A stretch of 64,000 nt of DNA, from assembly GCA_963575745.1 (NCBI GenBank), contig CAUYUJ010019086.1, forward strand, positions 1-64,000. The letters run 5' to 3'. The notes under the pieces were generated by a model that searched no databases, was not told where the DNA came from, and saw only the letters and a list, made by a program, of their open reading frames with translations. Below, in pieces: positions 1-10,950 of the stretch; within the stretch, counting starts at the first letter, position 1, and the number at the start of each line of letters is the position of its first letter. The DNA is from Prorocentrum cordatum. Taxonomy: Eukaryota; Sar; Dinophyceae; Prorocentrales; Prorocentraceae. Position numbers and translations under genes: made by a program.

Positions 1-161
1 AATCTCGGCGTACCTTCCTTGTGTACCCGACCTCGGGCGCCAACGCCCCAACGATGGGTGCGGCGACCGAGCCAGGGCTGCCGTCCCGCGAGCGCCCCGC
101 GTGGGGGGTGCTTTCGGTGACGCGCACAGTCCCCGACCCGGCCAGCCTGGGCGTTGAACCC
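1..161 (-). repeat. DIRS-1 split direct repeat Y2 (outer copy, cut by window start)
   Basis: Bases 1-161 match 559-716 with a few substitutions and one 3-base length difference. Position 1 is already inside the match. By analogy with DIRS-2, where X2 and Y1 touch, the repeat should extend about 41 nt further left, matching 518-558. Confidence 0.85.
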
Positions 162-260
162 CAAGGGCGGGCGGGAGAGGCGGACAAGGGGCCGCCAACG
201 ACCGAGGCAGCCCCGCACCCAGGAGCGGGTGGGTGGGGCAGAACGGCCGACGGGCCCGCG

Positions 261-517
261 CCGCGCGAGCGCCGCACGAGCGCGGTGCCCAAATCAATGT
301 AATAAACAACCTGCGAAGCGAGCATCGCCAAGGCGCGCCGCGATCCGCCCAGTGCGCGATCCCCGCGGCGCGCCTGCGCGAGCGACCGCGGCAGGCCCGC
401 GCGAAACAATACAGAAGCGCAAAGACGCGACTGCGGGCGGTGCGCGCTGCGGTCGGGCTGCACGCGGCGCGCGTCGCACGCGCCGCGGCGCCGCGGGGCC
501 CGTCGGCCGACCTGCGA
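261..517 (-). repeat. DIRS-1 split direct repeat X2
   Basis: This 257-bp block matches 7,642-7,898 at a constant offset of 7,381, with only a handful of substitutions. The match ends sharply at 517/7,898 with CCTGCGA. It lies directly before repeat Y1, the internal junction expected in a split-repeat element. Confidence 0.9.
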
Positions 518-558
518 TTTGTGCCCGCGCAGCACCCTACGAGCGTGCGCCCCCCACA

Positions 559-716
559 AATCTCGGCGTACCTTCCTTGTGTACCCGACCTCGGGCGCCA
601 CCCCAACGACGGGCGCGGCGACCGAGCCAGGGCTGCCGTCCCGCGAGCGCCCCGCGTGGGGGGTGCTTTCGGTGGCGCGCACAGTCCCCGACCAGGCCAG
701 CCTGGGCGTTGAACCC
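559..716 (-). repeat. DIRS-1 split direct repeat Y1 (inner copy)
   Basis: Second copy of the block at 1-161. The sequence 518-558 between X2 and the detectable match is probably also part of Y1, but its partner would lie left of the window. Confidence 0.85.
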
Positions 717-908
717 AACGCCGCAAGCGCCCAGGCTCGCCTGGTCGGGGCGCGCCAGGCCTGCCGCGACCCAATGGAACGGTCGCAGTGCGCGCCGATC
801 GTGAGCCTGGCCGACTTACCCCGCAGGCACCGATGCAGAACCTGGCCTGCTCGCCGCGCCGGCGCTTGGGCACGAGGCTGCGGCCACTGCTTCGGCGGTC
901 GCATCGCC

Positions 909-2248
909 CTAGTACTGGTGCATATCAAGGTATTCTTTGAAAGCGCGGGAACTCCAATCGGCACCGCGGAGGATCTCACAAAGGCGGCCGCTGCACCTCC
1001 GCCTAGTCTCCGCGTGCCCGCGGCGGAACGCTTTGCTCGTAAAAGAAGCCGCGCTTGGTGCGCCGGCGCGCCGTGCCGCCGCCTTGATCGCGCGCTGCAC
1101 GGGCACGGCGATTGAGACGACGCCGCTGCCGTCGACTCGCCGCGCATGCGGGAACGCGGGCGAGCCGACGCAAATGCCCTCGAAAAAACTACGCGCCGCG
1201 CGCACAATGCAAGTCAAGTCGCACGCGAATGTTTGCACCAGCAATTCCGCACCGCGACCGTCGGGCCGTCGCGGTGCTTACGCCAAGAGAAATGCAACGT
1301 TGCAGAATCGCCCGAAAAGAAGATGACGACTCTTGCGACTGGCCTTCGCAGGTCTTCGTCAGAGAAGGCGAAGTCCTTAAATGCCGATGGGTCGCCTCGC
1401 TCAATCAAGAGGGCCTCGGAGGGCACGCGCAGAGCGAATCCCCAGGACACCAAGCAGAGCGCGCACGTCGCGCTGTCGGCACTTGCAAAGTCGAGCATAG
1501 CCGATAAGTGCGAGAGCAGGACGAAACACTTCAGCGGCCGCCTCACGGGGTGCCGCTTCCCGATGGCCTTGCGGGCGCCCCTAGCCGAAGGATGCGAAAA
1601 GGCCGACGCGTCCCGGCCCAACAACTGGCATGCCTTCTTAAGCTGTGCCACGTAATTGCCGAAGGTGCGCGGGTTGCGAAATTCGAGCGCGAACGAGCGC
1701 ACCTCGTCGGCCGACGGTGGCAGTGCGCTGCAGCCGTCTTTGTTGAGGCGACGCTGCGCGAAAGCCACCCACGCCCGGACCGCAGCCCTCCAGGACCCGA
1801 AGGGGCGCGGCGCCGAGCCGACGATTGCCAAAGCTCGTGCGCGGGCCAGGCTTACCTGTATGGCCACTGGCGACGGGGGCCCGCGAGCGCCGCTCGCGAT
1901 GGACTTGCGAGGGCCGCCCGTGGGCACGGGTGACAATTGCACGCTGCGCACGGCCCTGTAAGCGCGCGCCAGCTCTCGCTTCGCCGCGCTGTCGCACGCG
2001 GCACCCGGCGCGAGCGCGCCCGGGCCGCCGCGCGCGGGCGCCGGTTGTTTCAGCGCACGGGACGGCGCTGGAGGCGGTCCGATCGGCGGCCGCGGAACTC
2101 CCGCCGCGATCTCACGCAAGCGCGCTTGGGCGTCTGCGGAGAAACGCTCAAAACCTGCTACGCGTTCCCACTTTGCGCCGCGTGCGTCAGCGACGTGTTC
2201 GAAACCGTTCGCGACCAGTACATTCGCGGGTAGGGGGAAAGAAAACAA
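909..2248 (-). pseudogene. DIRS-1 tyrosine recombinase (frameshifted)
   Basis: Likely the integrase of DIRS-1, which would insert the circular DNA intermediate by tyrosine recombination. Frame one (2,248-1,214) has an N-terminal SAM-like segment (FGSWRAAVRAWVAFAQRRL) and a box I arginine region (GFALRVPSEAL). Frame two (1,244-909) continues with a box II-like AFRRGHA and a terminal GADWSSRAFKEYLD, where Y is the candidate nucleophile. Thus all catalytic boxes are recognisable but split between frames. The break coincides with a perfect 5-bp tandem duplication (AAGTC twice, 1,211-1,220). No in-frame ATG is seen near the 5' end, where a TGA precedes the open frame. Family assignment is from motifs only. 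Confidence 0.75.
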
Positions 2249-2742
2249 TCAGACATCCACATCATTGCCGTGCCGCGAAAAACGAGCGAACTGACCTGCG
2301 GCGGGCGCGCGATGGCCGAGCCCAGGCGCGCCACGCCCTGCGCATCCCCCGAAGGGGCCAAACGTCACATCCATAGCCAACCAACGGACTAACGATCGGA
2401 ACCACGACGCCGCGGGGCCGAGCAGGGAACGCCTGCCCCTCGCCGCCGAACCGCGCAGCTGTACTCTGCGGCGCGCGAGTGCCGGCCGGGGGGCGCGGGG
2501 AAGGGAAGGAGGAAGGGGGGGGGGGGGGCGAAGGGCGGCCGCGCGGCACGGGATACGGGAGGGGCTGGAGCGGGGAGGGTGGGGGGAGGGGGGGGGGGTG
2601 GGGGGGGCGAAGGGAGGAAGCAGGGAGGGAGGGGAGGGAGGGGGAAGACGCCCGGCGCTCCCAGCGCGGCGTCCAACCTGCACGCGGATGCAACCGATGA
2701 TGCAGGGAAGCGACAGACGATGAGAACCCTCGCTCTTTTTGC
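2249..2742. other. G-rich spacer between RNase H and recombinase of DIRS-1
   Basis: No coding signal was recognised. Bases 2,500-2,650 are an extreme purine/G tract on the plus strand with several runs of six or more G, which could form G-quadruplexes. Long open frames here are proline- or glycine-rich composition artefacts. Confidence 0.5.
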
Positions 2743-3500
2743 TCAGAGCCACAGCGCCTCCCAGGCCTCGGCTGCGCGCAACCGCGCATCGAGTGCCGCT
2801 GGCACCTGGCGCGCGCCGAGCAGGTGCAAGAGACTGTAGACCTCGCGGGGCGGCCCGTCCGAGATGTTGCTTTTGGACGGGGCGCGGTGCGCCCGCGTCG
2901 ACAGGGACATGCGCGCCGCGAGAGACCAAATGCCGTGGACGAGGGCTGTGTGATCCCAGTCCCGGGCGCCACTGACCTCTCGGCCCCCGAATTGTCCGAG
3001 AACGCTTCCAGCGCCCGGCCTGCCAGTCGCTCTTCAAAAGACGACAAGCCTAATGCGACCGCCAAGACCTCGAGGCCCATAATCTGGCCGCCGCCAAGAC
3101 CTCGAGGCCCATAATCTGGCCGTCGCGTCTGCGCTCGAAATTCCGCATCAGAGCTGCGTCGGGTGCGCGCTCGGCAAACAGGATTTCGCCGTCTATAAAA
3201 AGCACGGCGGCGGCGCGAGGGGGCGTGCTCCGCGCGTCGCAGAACATGTGTGCCGCGGGCATGTCCCCTTGCTTCCAGCTGGTCACTTCGTGCAGCCTGA
3301 GCTCGAGCACTTGGGCCCACCAGTGCAGCGCGAGCTCGAGAGGCCGCCGGATACGATTGGAGCGCTTGTGCTGGTGCGCGAAGAGTGGGCGGAGCATTGC
3401 TCTGCCCAAGCGCTTAAACAAGTGCTGCGCGGCCCATGCGAGAGCGCCCGCGAGTTTTTTTGCAGCGCCCTGGTGCAACGTGCCGCACTCTAAAGCATGC
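2743..3500 (-). pseudogene. DIRS-1 RNase H domain (frameshifted, internal 32-bp duplication)
   Basis: Ribonuclease H part of the RT polyprotein. Motifs on the minus strand are AAHMFCDARSTPP (first Asp), QIMGLEVLA (Glu) and FSDNSGAE (second Asp), then LVHGIWSLAARM and APSKSNISDGPPRE in a further frame, ending at a TGA at 2,743-2,745. The Glu motif occurs twice because a 32-bp unit is tandemly duplicated at 3,061-3,124; 32 is not a multiple of three, so the frame is lost. A second shift lies near 2,985. The upstream stretch also holds the RT connection region (GALAWAAQHLFKRLGRAMLR). Clear DIRS-type RNase H, not functional as read. Confidence 0.75.
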
Positions 3501-4847
3501 CGGATGGCGGACGACCACTTGAGCCGCTTGTCGCGCGCTGGCTCGCAGTGTACGCCCTGCGCACAGAAAGAGAAGAGCAGCCCAACACGACCAAATGGGC
3601 CCCGTGCGCCACCTTCGCATCGGCTACTGCGTCGCTGCCGAGCGCGGCTCTGACGATGCGAGCGAATCGCCGCATGGCGTGGTCGGCCGCGCCGGGGCGA
3701 TCCGGCGCAAAAGAATCGTTTACGTATCGCGAAACGGGCAGCTTGGCGAGCCGCCTTGCGAAGTGCGAGAGCATGGCGGCCACGCGGTCCCAGTCGTGGC
3801 AAGATGCTAGCGCGCCGAACGGGCAGACCAGGTGCTGCGAGCACCACAGGCGGCCGCCCTCCTTGAAAACACTGACCGCGGCCCACCTATCGGCGGGGGC
3901 CAACGGGATGCGGCGGTGAGCGGAATCTATGTCCGCTTGCCGCAGCTCGGGAAGTGCGCCGTGCAACTCGAAGAAGGCGCGCGCGACCGCTACCAGCTGG
4001 TCCGCGCCCTCTACGCTTAATTTCTCGGCGGGAGCGCGCGCGCCGTTCACCCTGGAGCGCGTGAAGTCATCCACCGGGCGCACTTTCAGCGACCCGTCGG
4101 GCTTCGGTTGCGAGACCCCAAACCTGGGCACCAGACGAATCGTTTCGCCCCAAGCAGCAGCAAGCTCGGCCGCGGAGATGTCGGGCCTAAAAGCCCGCGG
4201 CGGAGACATCCTACCCAAGTCCGCCTCCTCCCGCGTCTTACGGAGCAGCCCGCTGGCGAGGGGATCCTCGCGAATTGATGCAAGTATCAAGTCGTTGCGC
4301 GCGAGCGCGCTGGCACGCAAACGGGCTACCTCAGCGCTAGTGTCGCCCGCGCGCTCTTCCGGGCTGAGCGCGCGACCGTTGCCGCTGTGTTCTAGGTTAC
4401 CCAACAGAGGGGCGCCTCGCGAGACGAAGTCGATGCACTCTGCGTCGTGCCACTCAGACTCACGCGCCAATTCTTTTAAAAGTGGCTAAGGGGCCTGAAT
4501 TCCGGTGGCGCAGCCTTTCTCGCGGCCTCGGCCTCCCCGGACGCCTCGAAGTGCGCCGCCCGGGCTTCGATGCGCCGAACGCGCTCCTCGCGTTCTTTGA
4601 TGCACTGGCGTAGGCTACGCGCGGCGCTCCACCGCAACGCTTCCATGCACTCGCACTGCGCGTCCGTGCGCTTCGGCTGCGCGTCGCGGCGGCCGAGCGC
4701 CTCACGCGTGAAACGCAGCGCCTCGACCTCATCGGGCGCTAATTCGCCGCGCAGAGCTTGCGCGCTGGCAGCGTCGAATGCCGACTGGAAGCAACTCAGA
4801 TCAGCGCAGGGCGCGCTGGGGGGAACTGCACCTGACTGGACCCTCAC
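3490..4847 (-). pseudogene. DIRS-1 reverse transcriptase (frameshifted, altered active site)
   Basis: Reverse transcriptase of DIRS type. Recognisable pieces are an N-terminal helical region (4,847-4,476), CIDFVSRGAPLLGNLE, the fingers segment KPDGSLKVRPVDDFTRS, motif A QADIDSAHRRIPL, a motif B-like CPFGALASCHDW and motif C SRYVNDSF. Motif C normally reads YVDD; here the first Asp is Asn (AAC), which should abolish catalysis. A TAA at 4,476-4,478 with a frame change separates the N-terminal part from the palm. A further shift near 3,585 separates the palm from the thumb/RNase H frame. It follows the gag-like gene, as in other DIRS elements. Confidence 0.75.
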
Positions 4848-4919
4848 TGGCTCCGCGGCTGACTGCGCAGGGTGCGCGGGGAGTGCTGCCCCCGCGTCGG
4901 GCGGGGCGGCTGCGGCCCC

Positions 4920-6078
4920 TCACTCTCTCTTCTGGCGCTTGCTTGGCGTCACCGGCGCCTGCGCCCCGCTGGCGGCACTCCCGGACGAGTAATGCCCCTG
5001 CCAGCGGTGAGAGTCGTTCGCGGGCTTGCCCTTGTGCTCTTTGCCGTAGCCCTTGGCCTTGCCGCCCTCGGCGCTGAGGTCGCTGCCGCCTTTGTGGTCC
5101 CTGCCGGCGCCCTTTGCCTTGCCCTTCGACTGCGCTGGAGCTCGGTCGTGCACCACTTGGAACCCGCGGGCGTCGTACTCGCGCTCCGCCCGGAGCATGG
5201 TGGCCGCGTTCTGCGACTGCGCGGCCGCGGCGACGTCGAAGGTGCCCAGGCCCGCTGAAAGGTCTGCCCATTCGCGCCGGGCGATCTCGTCGTAGAGGAC
5301 GGCGATCGCGGTCGTGCGCCCACTGGCCCGCGCCGACAGGGCGAGCTGCATCGCGACCTCCTTGTGGGCCATGGACGCCGTGAGCGGCATCTGACCGGTG
5401 AGCGCCGCGACGATTGCCCATCTGTCAAGCGCGACGCACCACTGCAGGATGCTCGGCAGGTCCCCCTGCTTCTTGACGGGGCCCCTCGCCTGGCAGATGC
5501 CGCGAGCGATCTCCTGCGCGAAGGACCGCTCGACGCCGCGCTCCCCCTCGGGATCGTCGGGCTGCCTCTTGTCCGCCGCGTAGTACGGGAGGAATTTCTT
5601 GATCGGCTTGTAGAGGAAGGGCTTCGTGATGCCCGTGCTCTCCGCGGCCTTGACCTGGCCCTGCACCCAGTCGGTCAGTTGCGGAGACGGCCAGCACGAC
5701 GCCGGCAAGCCCGCCAAGGTCATGCCGCCCACGCCTGCGGCGATGTCCACGTGGACCGCTGGCTTGCGGCCGCCCTGGAGCGCCTGCAGGAGGGCGCTCA
5801 CCGGCTCCTGAACCGCTTGGCGCCGCGGCCTCGGCAGCTGCCTGCTGCTCGGCGGACTGGGTAGCCTTTGCGACGGCGCACTCGAGGAGAGCGACCTTGC
5901 CCTCGACCAGCCCGTTGAGCTGGAAGGTCGCGGCCCTGACGTTGAGTTTGACCAGGTCCTCCGGACTCTCGATGCCGTTGGTCGCCAGCACCTCGACCAC
6001 TGGCTTCAGCCACGCGCGGTCGCGCTTCGCGTGCCTGTCCACCCCAGACTCGACAAGATCGAGGAGCGGCGCGGACAT
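4920..6078 (-). pseudogene. DIRS-1 gag-like protein (one frameshift)
   Basis: An ATG at 6,078 starts MSAPLLDLVESGVDRHAKR, then a region with LVEGKVALLECAVAKAT. Near 5,820 the frame must shift by one base to continue as EPVSALLQALQGGRKPAVHV, running to a stop at 4,920. The C-terminal third is Lys/Gly/Ser-rich (KGKAKGAGRDHKGG), consistent with nucleic-acid binding. There is no zinc knuckle or other named domain. It is called gag because it is the first gene, upstream of RT. Without the shift it would be about 385 residues. Confidence 0.6.
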
Positions 6079-6329
6079 GGCAGGCGGTAGTGGAGCCAAC
6101 CACGAGGGCGCACGACGGGAAGGTAAGCAATTCACTCGCTCGAGCGAAACAGCTACGGACCGAAATCGCCCAGCCGGCCGAGCACGCAAGACCAACGAGA
6201 GCGCGCGCGCCACGGGACAATGCACGAACACGTGACACCACACTTGCCCGACTTTGGGGCGGCGAACATGCGTCGCCCGCGCTAGGGCGGGCGCACTTGC
6301 GACGGCAAAGCCGGAGCTACGGACCGTTG

Positions 6330-6890
6330 TGCGGGTGCGTTGGTGGCACCGTTGGGACTCCCTCGGTCGGGTAGTCCAGCAACAGGACGCCCTCGTGCGG
6401 GTCGCCTGAACATAAGCGCTATGGTCGCGCTGTCGGGTCGCCCTCGACCGGGTCGCCCGAGTGCAGGTGCGTCTGTAGCACCGTTGGGACTCCCTAGGTC
6501 GGGTAGCCCAACAACAGGACGCCCTCGGGCGGGTCGCCTGTACTCAACCGCTATGGTCGCGCTGTCGGGTCGCCCTCGATCGGGTCGCCCGAGTACGGGC
6601 GCGTCTGTAGCACCGTTGGGACTCCCTCGGTCGGGTAGCCCAACCACAGGACGCCCATGGGCGGGTCGCCTGTAACCGAGCGCAGTGGTCGCGCTTCTGG
6701 GTCGCCCTCGATCGGGTCGCCCGAGTGCAGGTGCGTCAGTAGCACCGTTGGGACTCCCTAGGTCGGGTAGCCCAACAACAGGACGCCCTCGAGCGGGTCG
6801 CCTGTTCGCAAGCGCTATGATCGCGCTGTCGGATCGCCCTCGGTCGGGTCGCCCGAGTGCGGGTGCGTCAGTAGCACCGAGGACTCCCGC
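6330..6890. repeat. 132-bp tandem repeat, about 4.2 copies, in the DIRS-1 leader
   Basis: The landmark CACCGTTGGGACTCCC recurs at 6,347, 6,479, 6,611, 6,743 and (altered) 6,875, a constant 132-bp step. As 132 is divisible by three, open frames on both strands run through with a 44-residue period, but their composition gives no protein evidence. It lies between X1 and the gag start. Confidence 0.9.
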
Positions 6891-6949
6891 GAACGGGAAG
6901 CAAAGCAAAAACACACACAGGCGCGCGACCACCGACGCCGGGCCACGCA

Positions 6950-7640
6950 GGAGACGGCACGAAGCCAGGAACAAGCGACGCGACACGACGACGACGACGC
7001 GGCGGCAGCGGCGGCGCCAGCGGCGGCGACGCAGCAGCGACGGCGGGCCGCGGCGACGGCGGACGGCGACGGCGCAGCGACGGCGGCGGCGGCGGCGGCG
7101 ACGCGGCGGCGGCGGCGGCCACGCCCGACGACCGCAGGGGCGAAACACGGACGAAGACCACGACGACGACGACGACACGCGGCGGCGGCAGCGACCCCAG
7201 GGGGGGAGGCGCGGCGGCGACGGCGAGAACCCACCAGACAGACGGACGACGGACGACCGACAGACCGACGAACGGACGAGGGACGACCGACGGGCCAACG
7301 ACCGACGGGCCGAGCGAGGCCACGCCCGACGACCGCCAGGGCGAAACACGGACGAAGACCACGACGACGACGACGACACCGCGGCGGCGGCAGCGACACC
7401 AGGGGGGGAGGCGCGGCGGCGACGGCGAGAACCCACCAGACAGACGGACGACGGACGACCGACAGACCGACGAACGGACGAGGGACGACCGACGGGCCAA
7501 CGACCGACGGGCCGACGAAGAGGGGGGGGGGCAGGCCAGGGAAACGCGGGCAGGGACAGGCGGGGCGACAGCCAGGGAGCCCAGAGCGGACCCCAAAGGA
7601 AAGGGAACGGCGGTACCGAAGAGGCGAAAGCCGCCCCGCG
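6950..7640. repeat. CGG/ACG-rich leader with a 201-bp tandem duplication
   Basis: CACGCCCGACGACCG starts at 7,120 and again at 7,321, giving two copies of a 201-bp unit to about 7,520. The flanks are GCG and ACG triplet-rich. Arg/Ala-rich open frames on both strands here are composition effects. No gene recognised. Confidence 0.75.
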
Positions 7641-7641
7641 C

Positions 7642-7898
7642 CCGCGCGAGCGCCGCACGAGCGCGGTGCCCAAATCAATATAATAGACAACCTGCGAAAC
7701 GAGCATCGCCAAGGCGCGCCGCGATCCGCCCAGTGCGCGATCCCCGCGGCGCGCCTGCGCGAGCGACCGCGGCAGGCCCGTGCGAAACAACACAGAAGCG
7801 CAAAGACGCGACTGCGGGCGGCGCGCGCTGCGGTCGGGCTGCATGCGGCGCGCGTCGCACGCGCCGCGGCGCCGCGGGGCCCGTCGGCCGACCTGCGA
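7642..7898 (-). repeat. DIRS-1 split direct repeat X1 (5' terminal)
   Basis: Partner of 261-517. It is the 5' end of the element on the minus strand. The very next base begins the GTAATGG hexamer array, fixing the element boundary at 7,898. Confidence 0.9.
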
Positions 7899-8960
7899 AG
7901 TAATGGTAATGGTAATGGTAATGGTAATGGTAATGGTAATGGTAATGGTAATGGTAATGGTAATGGTAATGGTAATGGTAATGGTAATGGTAATGGTAAT
8001 GGTATTGGTAATGGTAATGGTAATGGTAATGGTAATGGTAATGGTAATGGTAATGGTAATGGTAATGGTAATGGTAATGGTAATGGTAATGGTAAATGGT
8101 AATGGTAATGGTAATGGTAAATGGTAATGGTAATGGTAATGGTAATGGTAATGGTAATGGTAATGGTAATGGTAATGGTAATGGTAATGGTAATGGTAAT
8201 GGTAATGGTAATGGTAATGGTAATGATAATGGTAATGGTAATGGTAATGGTAATGGTAATGGTAATGGTAATGGTCATGGTCATGGTCATGGTCATGGTC
8301 ATGGTAATGGTAATGGTAATGGTAATGGTAATGGTAATGGTAATGGTAAGGGTAATGTCAATGGTAATGGGAATGGGAATGGAAATGCTAATGGTATTGG
8401 GAATGGGAATGGGAATGAGAATGGGCATTCTAATGGTAATGACAGCGGTAATGGTAATGGGAATGCTTTAAGGTAATGGTAATGTAATGGTGAATTGGTA
8501 ATGGTAATGTAATGGGTTAATGGTAATGGTAATGGTCCTGGAAATGTAAATGGTAATGGTAATGGTAATGGTAATGGTAATGGTAATGGTAATGTAATGG
8601 TCATGAGGAATGAACGATAGTGGCGTTGGTCATGGTCATGGTCATGGTAATGGTAATGGTAAATGGTAATGTAATGGTAATGTACGGGTAATAATGGTGA
8701 TGTTGATGGCATACGGCAAACGCAAGGCCAACGGTAATGGTAATGAGTACTGGTTACTGGAATGGAAATGGAAGTGAATAGTATGTAATGTAATGTAATG
8801 GTAAATGATAATGACACTGGATGTTAATGGTCTGGTACGGCGTAATGTTAGTGGTTTAATGGTAGTGTGATGGTGCTGGTAATGCTAATGGTAATGGCAA
8901 TGGTAATGGTAGTGGCTAATGGTAATGGGAATGGCAATGGCAATGGTAAAGGTAAATGTG
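7899..8960. repeat. (GGTAAT)n hexanucleotide satellite, decaying rightwards
   Basis: Nearly perfect from 7,899 to about 8,340 with occasional GGTCAT or GGTGAA variants, then increasingly degenerate to about 8,960. It does not match the TTTAGGG telomere repeat. The long Gly-Asn or Met-Val frames are artefacts. Confidence 0.95.
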
Positions 8961-9412
8961 ATGGTGATGGTGATGGTGATGGTGATGGTGCGGTGCTGGT
9001 GCTGGTGCTGGGACTGTGCAGGTGCTGGTGCTGGTGCTGGTGCTGGCGCTTGGCGCTGGTGTGATGATTTGAATGGTGATGGTGATGGTGATGGTGATGG
9101 TGATTGGTGATGGTTGGTAGTGTCAGTGGGATGGGGTGGTGATGGTGATGGCGATGGCGATCTGATGGTGATGGTGATGGTGATGGTGATGGTGATGGTG
9201 ATGGTGATGATGATGGTGATGGTTGATGGTGTGATGGTGATGGTGATGGTGATGGTGATGGTGATGGTGATGGTGATGGTGATGGTGATGGTGATGGTGA
9301 TGGTGACGGTGACGGTGATGGTGATGGTGATGGTGATGGTGATGGTGATGGTGATGGTGATGGTGATGGTGATGGAGATGGCGATGATGATGATGATGAT
9401 GATGATGAAGCG
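8957..9412. repeat. (GGTGAT)n hexanucleotide satellite
   Basis: Hexamer array with short GGTGCT and GGCGAT variants and a terminal (GAT)8-like run. It borders the 3' end of LINE A. The same hexamer in the same orientation occurs at 17,680 and 25,358. Confidence 0.95.
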
Positions 9413-10204
9413 CCTTGAAAGGTCGGTCCTCCCATAACACAAACCTGAGAAGCCACCAATACGCCACATGCGTAAGGTAGAGAGAGAAAGAAGGCGAAGA
9501 AGCAGGAAAGAATAGAAGCGGAGAATAGGTAAAGCCCAACCCATGATTGAAACCCAGGATACTGAAAGAAAACATAAATGAAAGACTGTCCAAGATCCCA
9601 AATAAATCCCACCACTAGGTTCCTCTTGTGTTGAATGAAAATAGAGAAACAGAAGAAAAGGGATGCCCAAATTTGACTAACAAGATCTTGAGTGACAATT
9701 GGGTCCCAACTTTGAAAGCACATGGTCCCAAGGTCTAAAGTAAGAGGTGAAGAAAACTTTCATTAAGTCCCATGAAACCCATTTAACATGAGTAGTGATC
9801 AAGGCTGATATATATGACTAAAAGAGAATCTGAATGATAAACTGAACGACCCAAGCACGCAATGAAACCAGAAGATACGGAGGCACGCAAGATGAACGGT
9901 CAAAGCTGAATGAGATCCCAACCATGAGAACCCACGCCAGACCTGTCGAGGAATATGTAATATGGATGAATTCAAACTAATATGGAGAACGCAAGGTGGC
10001 TGGAATTGTTTATAACCTTTTGTATTTGCAAACCACCATCGTAGGCGAGCCGCCGACGTTTGAACTGAAATGTCTGAGGACCCTATCCCCAGGACATAAG
10101 AAATACATGCAAGAAAGACTGAGAAAGACTGAGAGCCCTCCAAGAAGCCGCAGGCCCACGCACCACGGACACCAGAAGATTCCAGTCTAAGGAAGTCCCA
10201 GGAG

Positions 10205-10950
10205 TGCTCTTCAGCCATACCTCCACCGCCACTTCTCCACGAAGAAATCTCCATCCCACCAGTAATCGGACAAGCACCACACAACCGGGTGAGGCCAGCC
10301 CGAATCGGGATCGATCCACGTGTCAAAGTACTCCGTTTTCCACGCTTTCGTGTAGACTTCGTCTACTTCGCAGTAGTTCCACATTCCGCCCGAGCCATGG
10401 GACCACTTGAGACGCTTCTTGGCAGCAAGCATGACTGGAAGGCAGCGTTTAGCCATCCACTGGAGTTGAAAGTTTCCCAGCCGTACCAGACAGGAGCTCC
10501 AGAAAGGATTTGAAGCAAAACGGCTACTGACCCGCAACAAATTCTGTCCAAGGAACTCTACGAACCCTCTCATCGGGACCCCGAACGTTGACATACAGAC
10601 CATGATAGCCGCTGTCCCGGCAAGCTTTGAAGTATGGGATTTTGCACCAGTCATATGTGAAATGAGGACCACCAAGGCCCGTCGGTATAAGAAGCCGAGC
10701 CGGCAACTTGACCACCCTTCGGAATAGTAGCGGGGAGCAGTATGAAAGTGCCTCAAGATCCCGTTTAGATAGGAAGCAGACTTTGCGGTTAGACCTGCAA
10801 AGATTCCCCTGAAAGATAACGTAAGGATCCGAAACCGTGTGATGTAACATACCGAAAGCTTGAGCCCGAGACTGCAGGAGCCGACAGGGGTCAAGTGGAG
10901 AGAAGGGGCCCATCCCTCCAAAGCCTAAGGGAGGTGAACAGACGCCGAGG
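10205..10950 (-). pseudogene. Possible coding fragment in LINE A tail, one frameshift
   Basis: Two overlapping minus frames look protein-like and join near 10,540-10,570. Upstream part: LSKRDLEALSYCSPLLFRRV and YDWCKIPYFKACRDSGYHG. Downstream part: GGMWNYCEVDEVYTKAWKT and DTWIDPDSGWPHPVVW. Residue composition (Trp, Tyr, Asp, Cys) is unlike the repeats around it. No family recognised; it could be a degraded fourth ORF of LINE A or an older insertion. Confidence 0.35.

Larger units (their letters stand above)
1..7898 (-). mobile_element. DIRS-1: DIRS/PAT-like tyrosine-recombinase retrotransposon, decayed, truncated by window edge
   Basis: On the minus strand the order is repeat X1 (7,642-7,898), a repeat-rich leader, gag-like gene, RT, RNase H, tyrosine recombinase, then repeats Y1 (from about 518/559 to 716), X2 (261-517) and Y2 (1-161). 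X1-body-Y1-X2-Y2 is the split-direct-repeat order known for PAT/Ngaro-type members of the DIRS order. Domain content (gag, RT, RH, YR) agrees. The coding region has at least six frame lesions and an altered RT active site, so it is probably inactive. Its right end abuts a (GGTAAT)n array with no visible target duplication, as expected for recombinase-mediated integration. The left end lies outside the window. Confidence 0.85.

Noticed and set aside
154-1115. Arg/Ala-rich plus-strand frames near the left edge
   Set aside because: They run through split direct repeats and antisense to the recombinase; no motif.
2249-3320. Pro/Arg-rich open frames of 260-350 codons on the minus strand
   Set aside because: Only short parts (QIMGLEVLA, FSDNSGAE) belong to RNase H. 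The rest is out of frame or translates a G-rich spacer.
6282-7844. 520-codon minus-strand open frame with a 44-residue repeat
   Set aside because: The period comes from the 132-bp tandem repeat. Composition follows base content on both strands equally, and no start context or domain was seen.
7899-8600. (GGTAAT)n as a telomere
   Set aside because: The unit does not match the TTTAGGG-type repeat, and the array is internal with DNA on both sides.
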